DNA of 64,000 nucleotides. Origin: Flectonema sp. DT1601 (Eukaryota > Euglenozoa > Diplonemea > Diplonemida > Diplonemidae). Under the pieces are notes generated by a model. It searched no databases. It was not told where the DNA came from and worked only from the letters and a program-made list of their open reading frames with translations. Position numbers and translations under genes: made by a program. Location: positions 372,001 to 436,000 of the forward strand of contig OZ025862.1 in assembly GCA_964019425.1 (NCBI GenBank), given 5' to 3'. Shown in pieces: positions 18,294 to 27,435 of this stretch (positions are counted from its first letter, which is position 1; each line of letters opens with the position of its first letter).

Positions 18294-20072
18294 ATGCAAC
18301 TTTCGGTTACGTTCCAAGACACTGGATTTCCTGACGTTGTTTTCACAGCTTCCGGAGAGTCGCTCGTGAAGGATGCATTGCAGGTTGCAGCTGACGAGTG
18401 GGGTACCGATGCTGACTTTCTTGAGCTTTCTCTCGCAGGATCGCTGCTTCGAGCAGGTAATCGACTGGTGTCGTACGGAGTGGAGGACGGCTCGCTGTTG
18501 GATGCATCGGTGGTGCGCTTGTTTGGATTGGAGTTTTTGACAGATTCTGCAAAGAGAGCGAAAGCATTCCTACGAGGAAAACGGGATCAGGACGGGTTTT
18601 TCTGCCTTGATACTCCCACATTCGCTGTGGATGGCTGTCTTCAGTTTAACAACGATGATGAGTGGTTCTCGAATGATGTTACGAACATCTCATTCAGCAA
18701 CTCTGAACCCTCAGTCACGACCGTTTCAGATGATTTCTTATCCTCATCTTGTGAGATTATAAGAGTCAGTCTGCCTGGTCTTCAATACGTCACATCTGTT
18801 GGTAGTGCTTTCCTGAAAAATTGCAATTCACTGACATCCGTAGACTTATCAAGTCTCAGCAATGTTTCAGTTGTTGGAAACTTTTTTCTAAATTATTGTT
18901 CATCCCTCACATCTCTGGACTTATCAAGTCTCAGCAATCTTTCAACTGTGGGAGATGGTTTTGTAAATCATTGTTCATCCCTCACATCTCTGGACTTATC
19001 AAGTCTCAGCAATCTTTCAACTGTAGGAGACAGTTTTGTAAATGATTGTTCATCCCTCACATCTCTGGACTTATCAAGTTTCAGCAATATTTCAACTGTG
19101 GGAGACTCTTTTCTATATTATTGTTTATCCCTCACATCTCTGGACTTATCAAGTCTCAGCAATCTTTCAACTGTGGGAGGCTCTTTTCTATATAATTGTT
19201 CATCCCTCACATCTCTGGACTTATCAAGTCTCAGCAATATTTCAACTGTTGGAGACCATTTTCTATATTATTGTTCATCCCTCACATCTCTGGACTTATC
19301 AAGTCTCAGCAATATTTCAACTGTTGGAGACCATTTTCTATATTATTGTTCATCCCTCACATCTCTGGACTTATCAAGTCTCAGCAATATTTCAGCTGTG
19401 GGAGACTCTTTTCTATATAATTGTTCATCCCTCACAAATCTGGACTTATCAAGTCTCAGCAATCTTTCAACTGTGGGAGACTCTTTTCTAAGAAATTGTT
19501 CATCCCTCACAAATCTGGACTTATCAAGTCTCAGCAATCTTTCAACTGTGGGAGACTATTTTCTAATTAATTGTTCATCCTTCACATCTCTGGACTTATC
19601 AAGTCTCAGCAATCTTTCAACTGTGGGAGACTCTTTTCTATATAATTGTTCATCCCTCACAAATCTGGACTTATCAAGTCTCAGCAATCTTTCAACTGTG
19701 GGAGACTATTTTCTAATTAATTGTTCATCCCTCACATCTCTGGACTTATCAAGTCTCAGCAATCTTTCAACTGTGGGAGACTATTTTCTAATTAATTGTT
19801 CATCCCTCACATCTCTGGACTTATCAAGTCTCAGCAATCTTTCAACTGTGGGAGGCTCTTTTCTATGTAATTGTTCATCCCTCACAAATCTGGACTTATC
19901 AAGTCTCAGCAATCTTTCAACTGTGGGATACGATTTTCTAAATAATTGTTCATCACTTACTTCCTTGGATTTAACCCTGGTGAATGTGGAATCCGTTGGA
20001 AGTAATTTCTTAAAAGGTTGCTCATCCATTAAGAGAGATAAACTGCATACGAGCGTAGCGAATTTGAAATGA
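18294..20072 (+). CDS. Ubiquitin-like / LRR protein, copy 3
   Basis: 592 residues, about 15 repeats. It differs from copy 1 at the linker (SSSCEIIRV, with Cys for Arg) and opens with VSVVGNFFLNY. Changes in normally fixed positions include SSFSNIS, CLSLTS and CSSFTS. GDYFLIN occurs three times and is otherwise rare, marking a local expansion at 19550-19800. The end is HTSVANLK. Confidence 0.85.
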   Translation: MQLSVTFQDTGFPDVVFTASGESLVKDALQVAADEWGTDADFLELSLAGSLLRAGNRLVSYGVEDGSLLDASVVRLFGLEFLTDSAKRAKAFLRGKRDQDGFFCLDTPTFAVDGCLQFNNDDEWFSNDVTNISFSNSEPSVTTVSDDFLSSSCEIIRVSLPGLQYVTSVGSAFLKNCNSLTSVDLSSLSNVSVVGNFFLNYCSSLTSLDLSSLSNLSTVGDGFVNHCSSLTSLDLSSLSNLSTVGDSFVNDCSSLTSLDLSSFSNISTVGDSFLYYCLSLTSLDLSSLSNLSTVGGSFLYNCSSLTSLDLSSLSNISTVGDHFLYYCSSLTSLDLSSLSNISTVGDHFLYYCSSLTSLDLSSLSNISAVGDSFLYNCSSLTNLDLSSLSNLSTVGDSFLRNCSSLTNLDLSSLSNLSTVGDYFLINCSSFTSLDLSSLSNLSTVGDSFLYNCSSLTNLDLSSLSNLSTVGDYFLINCSSLTSLDLSSLSNLSTVGDYFLINCSSLTSLDLSSLSNLSTVGGSFLCNCSSLTNLDLSSLSNLSTVGYDFLNNCSSLTSLDLTLVNVESVGSNFLKGCSSIKRDKLHTSVANLK

Positions 20073-20345
20073 CAGAAATCATAAATGTTGTTTTTAGTGT
20101 GTGTGCGTTGTTCCCCTTGTTTTATTTGAAGGTATTTAATTTATGTTTTAATATTTCAGAAAGAAGATGTTCGCTCACACACTCTTAAAACCACGGCAAG
20201 GTTACAGTGGGTGATTGGATATGTGACTTGGGTTATCTGGTGTTACATTTGGAAATATTTTATAAATCATTCACAACAGGTTTATCGATATGTGCTACAA
20301 TTCTACTTAATAAGAGATGGAGAAATTCGTATTTTTGTCATATAA
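20069..20345 (+). CDS. Downstream membrane micro-ORF, unit 3 copy
   Basis: ATGA overlap with the LRR stop at 20069; the KTTARLQWVIGYVTWVIWCY segment ends at TAA 20343-20345. Possible only with the 28-nt intron. Confidence 0.25.
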
Positions 20346-20517
20346 CAGGTTGTTTGTTAAACACATCATGGATGTAGGTTGGGACTAAAGTTTGTGCAAA
20401 AAAAAAAAAGAAGAAAAAAAAAGTTTGTTTGAAGAAATATATTTTAAACATTTATTAATCTCATCATACTCCAAGCCATTCATCATCACATTTCGTAGGT
20501 TACTCACGCGAGTTAAT

Positions 20518-20697
20518 ATGCAACTTTCGGTTACGTTCCAAGACACTGGATTTCCTAACGTTGTTTTCACAGCTTCCGGAGAGTCGCTCGTGAAGGATGC
20601 ATTGCAGGTTGCAGCTGATAAAGCAAATTCTTTATTAATAATCCCTCATTCTGTAGCAATTCAGTCAAGTACTTTGATATTAATTTTATTTTTTTAA
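20518..20697 (+). CDS. Ubiquitin-like stub, copy 3
   Basis: 59 codons with FPNVV. The leader A run is shorter and interrupted (AAAAAGAAG). One silent GCC to GCA change at KANSLL. Confidence 0.4.
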   Translation: MQLSVTFQDTGFPNVVFTASGESLVKDALQVAADKANSLLIIPHSVAIQSSTLILILFF

Positions 20698-21023
20698 TAA
20701 TCTAAAAGTTGTTACTGTTTTTACATCGTCAAATTTTCACCTCCATTCGACAAGCATCACACCTAGTCAACTGCATCTCAGAACTAATGTTGAATTATCG
20801 TTTATGTTGTTTTTTATGATACAATACATTTGTATTTTGAGTACAAAATCAAACAGTTAATCCCCATATTCGACAGCACATATGGGATTTCATCGAAACC
20901 AACTGTTGGGTCTCTTTTCATTTCAACCAGGTTTGGCCGAGCACTCTATTCGTTTTTTAGCCAGTTTTTTCAAAGTTGATTTATATTTTAATCACAGTTA
21001 GCAAGTTTCCCCCCCCCTTTTAT
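20698..21023 (+). repeat. Common tail, unit 3
   Basis: Copy of the stub tail, with TTTCCCCCCCCC in place of TTACCCCCC before the next R. Confidence 0.65.
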
Positions 21024-22635
21024 ATTTTTTTCAAAGAATGGTTGATTTTAAGCAAGTAATTTGTAGGTGAAACCTACACTCTGCCGTATTACATTATACC
21101 CTGGTTTTGGTTTCCCAGGGCTCACGATTAATTCAAAATTGAATAACTCGATTCCGTACTGCACTGAATGACAACACGGAAAAAGAGATGTGTATGCAGC
21201 TAAGTTAGAAACATTTATTATAATGAAAAGTATTTACGTCAATCGCAGAGTGTATACCTACACTAACATTACCTTTAGTCAACTGTATCTCAGAACTAAT
21301 GTTAAATTATCGTTATGTTGTTTATGATACAGAACATTTGTATTTTACGTACAAACTCGAACAGTTAACCCCCCATCACTCTGTTCCCAGGTTGAAGCTT
21401 CGCGACAACCCGTTTGTGAGCAGAGTACAGGTGCAAATATACGCAAGCAAATTTGTGCCCGGCGCAACGCGCCTAGGATGTGTATCCAGTTACTGATTAG
21501 TCAACTATGGATACAATACATCCAAATGTTAGCTCTTGTTATTAATAATTCTTTACATCTCCTTTTATTTTGAGACAGAAACTTGATCATTAAACACCTT
21601 TAGTTCTAATCACAATAGTGACCATAAAAAGATCAATCCATGACTACTAATCAATACACGGATATTCCGGAGTTACAATGGAATTTCTCTGATCTAACTT
21701 TAGGCAGTATTGGTCGTAGCGGCGTTCTCTTCCCACGTGCATAAAAGAAATTATGTCACGGAAAATGAAATAAAAATAAAGAACAGAATGTAGGATTTCA
21801 AAGGACGCATAAAATCAAGTTTCTTTGTCAGTTACCTGAGTTGGCCCGTAGCCCCTTTGAATTAGGACAACATTTAGAGATAAATATTATTGTAATTCGT
21901 ATAATTCAAATAATGTAAATCTAACTGTCTTACGTCATTTTGTTTTCTTTATTGAAAGAAAGTACATTCCTGTTACATAAACTACAGGTAGAAAATACTG
22001 AGGTAACCCTTAACCATGAAGGTCAATTTTGTGAGAACTCTAACATGTTCGCGTATAGAACATAGAGGGACACGGATGATTGTTTTCTTTTTGAATACAT
22101 TCCCCACTCTGGACTTTGCCAATTAAATGTCTTAACCCAAAACCCGTCGATGCCGTCACCCCAACATTATTTGTTGGATCATGCAACCCCCTCAGATTTT
22201 CAAACTGAATTTTGGATAACGCTACCATTATTTATTTAAGGTGAGTGCTCCGCTAGTAGTGTGCTACGAACTAGCAATTTTTGCTAACATATTTTTTTCA
22301 AAGAATTGTTGATTTTAAGCAAGTAATTTGTAGGTGAAACCTACACTCTGCCGTATTACATTATACCCTGGTTTTGGTTTCCCAGGGCTCACGATCAATT
22401 CAAAATTGAATAACTCGATTCCGTACTGCACTGAATGACAACACGGAAAAAGAGATGTGTATGCAGCTAAGTTAGAAACATTTATTATAATGTAAAGTAT
22501 TTACGTCAATCGCAGAGTGTATACCTACACTAACATTACCTTTAGTCAACTGTATCTCAGAACTAATGTTAAATTATCGTTATGTTGTTTATGATACAAA
22601 ACATTTGTATTTTACGTACAAACTCGAACAGTTAA
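21024..22635 (+). repeat. R-I-R direct-repeat module, unit 4
   Basis: R at 21024-21368, I at 21369-22288, second R at 22289-22635. HP1 reads GCTAGTAGTGTGCTACGAAC here, a loop change that leaves both helices intact. Confidence 0.6.
22040..22228 (-). CDS. Conserved 62-codon antisense frame, third copy
   Basis: As at 7800-7988 with IQFENL for IQLENL. Confidence 0.2.
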   Translation of the reverse strand: MVALSKIQFENLRGLHDPTNNVGVTASTGFGLRHLIGKVQSGECIQKENNHPCPSMFYTRTC

Positions 22636-22642
22636 TCCCCCC

Positions 22643-22790
22643 TTCCTCTTTTTTTTTAAAACAATAAAAACCTTATTAGGTTCTTCCTACCTACCGCAGT
22701 ATTGGGGACCCTCAGAAGAGTCACCCGGTACTCTTTGAGTGTCTACCTAACCGACACTCGGTGGTCTGATGGACATAATAACTAACTAAA
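22643..22790 (+). mobile_element. Short retroelement with the LINE 3' end (SINE or severely truncated LINE)
   Basis: Contains AGTATTGGGGACC, CTACCTAACCGACACTCGG and ends TAACTAACTAA. The LINE ends at 34139-34240 with AGTATTGGGGAC, CTAGCTAACCGGTACTCG and CTAA repeats. The shared end suggests mobilisation by this LINE family. No tRNA-type promoter is visible to me. Confidence 0.5.
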
Positions 22791-23081
22791 CACCCTACTA
22801 ACAATAACATAATTCAGTTTGACTTTGTGTTTTTTTTTTTTTTTGAATTTTTTTTTTTTTTGAATTTCTTTTTTCATTTGGGAAGTAAGAGCTATAAAAA
22901 AAAACCAAAGAACAAGAACAGCATCGTGTGTAAAAACCTTTTCAGCTTTATTAGTTTAAGTCGGTTTCACAGTTTTCGTTGCATACAAAAAAGAAAAATC
23001 ATCACAAAATAGCACGATCTTTTTTCCGTAAAGCTACAGAGTAGTAATTTTTCAGTTTTTCCTCTTTTTTTAAAAAAAAAT
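22791..23081. repeat. T-rich repeated spacer
   Basis: Repeated at 43156-43441 with small changes in the T runs. No coding frame or RNA gene is seen. Confidence 0.5.
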
Positions 23082-23871
23082 ATATATCAGTCATTCCTTT
23101 TTTTTGCGAACAAATTTTGGACATTGAAAAAGATTTTCAAAAAAAAATTGTAAAATTTTCGATCGAAGCGGCATTTTAATGCGCTGCATCGTTGGGTTCA
23201 TTTCCGTCCGAAATCGGGAGGTTGGCATCACATACTTGTCACCCGAATTGAGAAAAGAGATTTTGTGGTTTACTAAATCAGCTCAGCCGTGGACAAGTAC
23301 CAAAACTAAAATTTAATCGAAGGGTCTAATTTTACACTGCCGGTCCAGCGGGATCCAGAGAAAAAAACAATCGAGCAAAAATATATTAAAGAGTACTAAG
23401 CATGTGCCGGTGAGGCAGATTGTTACTACCTGTCTTTTTGGACCTACTTTGATACTTAATGATCATTATCACCACCACAGATGCAACATTTTCCTTACAT
23501 AATTGCTACTAGGGTTGATTTGTTAGTAAAAAGGTGCATATCTCTTGAGTGCGGGAGAAGGGAAAAAAAATAGTTTAAAAAAAAAAAATTAGGGTGTTTT
23601 TTACTCAGATTTTCTCGATCTTTCCATTCCAGGTCTGGGATTAATATTTATCATTGAGTAGTACCAAGGAAATTTTGCAAAGAGACGTTTATCTCTTTTT
23701 AGCAGCACTTACCATGTTTAAAAGTATATCCCTATGCCTAATTTTACAGATCGCACCCTCCCCGATTCCAAAAAATAAAAAATCGAGCAAAAGTAACATA
23801 TTGTGTAACCTTGCTCAGGCGGTGAGAAAATGGTGTTTTTTGTTCGCAAAAAAAAGGAATGACTGATATAT
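23082..23871 (+). mobile_element. Complete family E non-autonomous DNA element
   Basis: About 790 bp with inverted ends ATATATCAGTCATTCC, T run, GCGAACAAA. No transposase is encoded. Its right end meets a second copy of the terminus, giving a 30-bp perfect palindrome at 23856-23885. The family is placed among MITE-like elements by structure only. Confidence 0.7.
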
Positions 23872-23885
23872 ATATCAGTCATTCC
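23856..23885. repeat. 30-bp perfect palindrome at abutting element ends
   Basis: GGAATGACTGATATA followed by its exact reverse complement. It is formed where two ATATATCAGTCATTCC termini meet head to head. Confidence 0.9.
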
Positions 23886-23928
23886 TTTTTTTCTTCTTTG
23901 AGGCTTATAATAATCCTTTAGGGACCAG

Positions 23929-24069
23929 GTGCAACCTCCTACTTGTAGAGTTACTAAGAGATGTAAAAGCCATGTGTCTGAGGAGAATAACACTGACAGT
24001 AACACCGATGATGATACAGAGGATACTGTTGATATTACAGCGACTGACCCCCGCATCACCGCAGCATAG
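23929..24069 (+). CDS. Acidic reading frame, unit 4 copy
   Basis: Open for 46 codons after GGGACCAG, with VQPPT and SEENN as in unit 2. Confidence 0.35.
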   Translation: MQPPTCRVTKRCKSHVSEENNTDSNTDDDTEDTVDITATDPRITAA

Positions 24070-24166
24070 CACTAGAGATACCGTCTAGGCTCGCATTCGC
24101 TCGCGCAAAGTTATTTTTATTTTTTCTGAATAAACTTTGTAATTCTTATTGTATTAATATGCTAGC

Positions 24167-24328
24167 ATGAAAACAACGGCAAGGTTACAGTGGGTGATTG
24201 GATATGTAGCTTGGGTTATCTGGTGTTGCATTTGGAAATATTTTATAAATCATTCACAACAGGTTTATCGATATGTGCTGCAATTCTACTTAATAAGAGA
24301 TGGAGAAATTCGTATTTTTGTCATATAA
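24167..24328 (+). CDS. Membrane micro-ORF, unit 4 copy
   Basis: 53 codons, ATG 24167 to TAA 24326-24328. ACG to ACA is silent, and E to G at residue 12 matches the downstream-type copies. Confidence 0.4.
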   Translation: MKTTARLQWVIGYVAWVIWCCIWKYFINHSQQVYRYVLQFYLIRDGEIRIFVI

Positions 24329-24503
24329 CAGGTTGTTTGTTAAACACATCATGGATGTAGGTTGGGACTAAAGTTTGTGCAACAAAAAAAAAAAAAAGGA
24401 AAAAAAAAGTTTGTTTGAAGAAATATATTTTAAACATTTATTAATCTCATCATACTCCAAGCCATTCATCATCACATTTTGTAAGTTACTCACGCGAGTT
24501 AAT

Positions 24504-26357
24504 ATGCAACTTTCGGTTACGTTCCAAGACACTGGATTTCCTGACGTTGTTTTCACAGCTTCTGGAGAGTCGCTCGTGAAGGATGCATTGCAGGTTGCAG
24601 CTGACGAGTGGGGTACCGATGCTGACTTTCTTGAGCTTTCTCTCGCAGGATCGCTGCTTCGAGCAGGTAATCGACTGGTGTCGTATGGAGTAGAGGACGG
24701 CTCGCTGTTGGATGCATCGGTGGTGCGCTTGTTTGGATTGGAGTTTTTGACAGATTCTGCAAAGAGAGCGAAGGCATTCCTACGAGGAAAACGGGATCAG
24801 GACGGGTTTTTCTGCCTTGATACTCCCACATTCGCTGTGGATGGCTGTCTTCAGTTTAACAACGATGATGAGTGGATCTCGAATGATGTTACGAACATCT
24901 CATTCAGCAACTCTGAACCCTCAGTCACGACCGTTTCAGATGATTTCTTATCCTCATCTCGTGAGATTATAAGAGTCAGTCTGCCTGGTCTTCAATACGT
25001 CACATCTGTTGGTAGTGCTTTCCTCAAAAATTGCAATTCACTGACATCCGTAGACTTATCAAGTCTCAGCAATGTTTCAGTTGTTGGAAAACTTTTTCTA
25101 AATGATTGTTCATCCCTCACATCTCTGGACTTATCAAGTCTCAGCAATCTTTCAACTGTGGGATACGATTTTCTATATAATTGTTCATCCCTCACATCTC
25201 TGGACTTATCAAGTCTCAGCAATCTTTCAACTGTGGGAGGCTATTTTCTAAGAAATTGTTCATCCCTCACAAATCTGGACTTATCAAGTCTCAGCAATCT
25301 TTCAACTTTTGGAGACTATTTTCTATATGATTGTTCATCCCTCACAAATCTGGACTTATCAAGTCTCAGCAATCTTTCAACTGTGGGAGACTATTTTCTA
25401 CATAATTGTTCATCCCTCACATCTCTGGACTTATCAAGTCTCAGCAATCTTTCAACTGTGGGAGACGATTTTCTATATAATTGTTCATCCCTCACATCTC
25501 TGGACTTATCAAGTCTCAGCAATCTTTCAACTGTGGGAGACGATTTTCTATATAATTGTTCATCCCTCACATCTCTGGACTTATCAAGTCTCAGCAATCT
25601 TTCAACTGTGGGAGACGATTTTCTATATTATTGTTCATCCCTCACATCTCTGGACTTATCAAGTCTCAGCAATCTTTCAACTGTGGGAGACGATTTTCTA
25701 TATTATTGTTCATCCCTCACAAATCTGGACTTATCAAGTCTCAGCAATATTTCAACTGTGGGAGACTCTTTTCTAAGACATTGTTCATCCCTCACATCTC
25801 TGGACTTATCAAGTCTCAGCAATATTTCAACTGTGGGAGACTCTTTTCTGCGTTATTGTTCATCACTCACATATCTGGACTTATCAAGTCTCAGCAATCT
25901 TTCAACTGTGGGAGACTATTTTCTACATGATTGTTCATCCCTCACAAATCTGGACTTATCAAGTCTCAGCAATCTTTCAACTGTGGGAGACTCTTTTCTA
26001 TTTGATTGTTCATCCCTCACATCTCTGGACTTATCAAGTCTCAGCAATATTTCAACTGTGGGAGGCAATTTTCTATGTAATTGTTCATCCCTCACATCTC
26101 TGAACTTATCAAGTCTCAGCAATCTTCCAACTGTGGGAGGCTCTTTTCTATTTAATTGTTCATCCCTCACATCTCTGGACTTATCAAGTCTCAGCAATCT
26201 TTCAACTGTTGGAGACTATTTTCTATATAATTGTTCATCACTTACTTCCTTGGATTTAACCCTCGTGAATGTGGAATCCGTTGGAAGTAATTTCCTAAAA
26301 AGTTGCTCATCCATTAAGAGAGATAAACTGCATACGAGCATAGCGAATTTGAAATGA
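24504..26357 (+). CDS. Ubiquitin-like / LRR protein, copy 4
   Basis: 617 residues, about 16 repeats. It has EWISN for EWFSN in the linker, shared only with copy 6. From about repeat 9 to the end it shares a private order with copy 6 (GDSFLRH, GDSFLRY, GDYFLHD, GDSFLFD, GGNFLCN, then SLNLSSLSNLPTVGG), so a block of some 600 bp was copied between them. The first repeats instead match copy 2. The end is HTSIANLK. Confidence 0.85.
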   Translation: MQLSVTFQDTGFPDVVFTASGESLVKDALQVAADEWGTDADFLELSLAGSLLRAGNRLVSYGVEDGSLLDASVVRLFGLEFLTDSAKRAKAFLRGKRDQDGFFCLDTPTFAVDGCLQFNNDDEWISNDVTNISFSNSEPSVTTVSDDFLSSSREIIRVSLPGLQYVTSVGSAFLKNCNSLTSVDLSSLSNVSVVGKLFLNDCSSLTSLDLSSLSNLSTVGYDFLYNCSSLTSLDLSSLSNLSTVGGYFLRNCSSLTNLDLSSLSNLSTFGDYFLYDCSSLTNLDLSSLSNLSTVGDYFLHNCSSLTSLDLSSLSNLSTVGDDFLYNCSSLTSLDLSSLSNLSTVGDDFLYNCSSLTSLDLSSLSNLSTVGDDFLYYCSSLTSLDLSSLSNLSTVGDDFLYYCSSLTNLDLSSLSNISTVGDSFLRHCSSLTSLDLSSLSNISTVGDSFLRYCSSLTYLDLSSLSNLSTVGDYFLHDCSSLTNLDLSSLSNLSTVGDSFLFDCSSLTSLDLSSLSNISTVGGNFLCNCSSLTSLNLSSLSNLPTVGGSFLFNCSSLTSLDLSSLSNLSTVGDYFLYNCSSLTSLDLTLVNVESVGSNFLKSCSSIKRDKLHTSIANLK

Positions 26358-26633
26358 CAGAAATCATAAATGTTGTTTTTAGTGTGTGTGCGTTGTTCCC
26401 CTTGTTTTATTTGAAGGTATTTAATTTATGTTTTAATATTTCAGAAAGAAGATGTTCGCTCACACACTCTTAAAACCACGGCAAGGTTACAGTGGGTGAT
26501 TGGATATGTGACTTGGGTTATCTGGTGTTGCATTTGGAAATATTTTATAAATCATTCACAACAGGTTTATCGATATGTGCTGCAATTCTACTTAATAAGA
26601 GATGGAGAAATTCGTATTTGTGTCATATAACAG
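26354..26633 (+). CDS. Downstream membrane micro-ORF, unit 4 copy
   Basis: ATGA overlap at 26354. The KTTARLQW segment has WCCIWK and RICVI in place of RIFVI. Coding only if the short intron is real. Confidence 0.25.
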
Positions 26634-26807
26634 GTTGTTTGTTAAACATATCATGGATGTAGGTTGGGACTAAAGTTTGTGCAACAAAAAAAAAAAAAAG
26701 GAAAAAAAAAAAGTTTGTTTGAAGAAATATATTTTAAACATTTATTAATCTCATCATACTCCAAGCCATTCATCATCACATTTCGTAGGTTACTCACGCG
26801 AGTTAAT

Positions 26808-26987
26808 ATGCAACTTTCGGTTACATTCCAAGACACTGGATTTCCTGACGTTGTTTTCACAGCTTCCGAAGAGTCGCTCGTGAAGGATGCATTGCAGGTT
26901 GCAGCTGATAAAGCCAATTCTTTATTAATAATCCCTCATTCTGTAGCAATTCAGTCAAGTACTTTGATATTAATTTTATTTTTTTAA
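26808..26987 (+). CDS. Ubiquitin-like stub, copy 4
   Basis: 59 codons with FPDVV as in full genes and ASEES in place of ASGES, a subtype shared with stubs 5-7. Confidence 0.4.
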   Translation: MQLSVTFQDTGFPDVVFTASEESLVKDALQVAADKANSLLIIPHSVAIQSSTLILILFF

Positions 26988-27311
26988 TAATCTAAAAGTT
27001 GTTACTGTTTTTACATCGTCAAATTTTCACCTCCATTCGACAAGCATCACACCTAGTCAACTGCATCTCAGAACTAATGTTGAATTATCGTTTATGTTGT
27101 TTTTTATGATACAATACATTTGTATTTTGAGTACAAAATCAAACAGTTAATCCCCATATTCGACAGCACATATGGGATTTCATCGAAACCAACTGTTGGG
27201 TCTCTTTTCATTTCAACCAGGTTTGGCCGAGCACTCTATTCGTTTTTTGGCCAGTTTTTTCAAAGTTGATTTATATTTTAATCACAGTTAGCAAGTTACC
27301 CCCCCTTTTAT
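26988..27311 (+). repeat. Common tail, unit 4
   Basis: Stub tail ending CCCCCCTTTTATAT, interrupted there by the LINE. Confidence 0.65.
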
Positions 27312-27435
27312 ATACCAACGATTCTAAAGCTACAGTTTCTGTACTTTATTGTACTTTATTGATCTCGATCCTAACAAAACGGTGAAAGAGCAGTAAGGTG
27401 CGTCTCCCCTCAGTTTCAACAACTAAATCAAAACA

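Noticed and set aside
23718-24059. 113-codon minus-strand frame crossing the palindrome
   Set aside because: Spans the junction of two mobile elements and differs in every unit.
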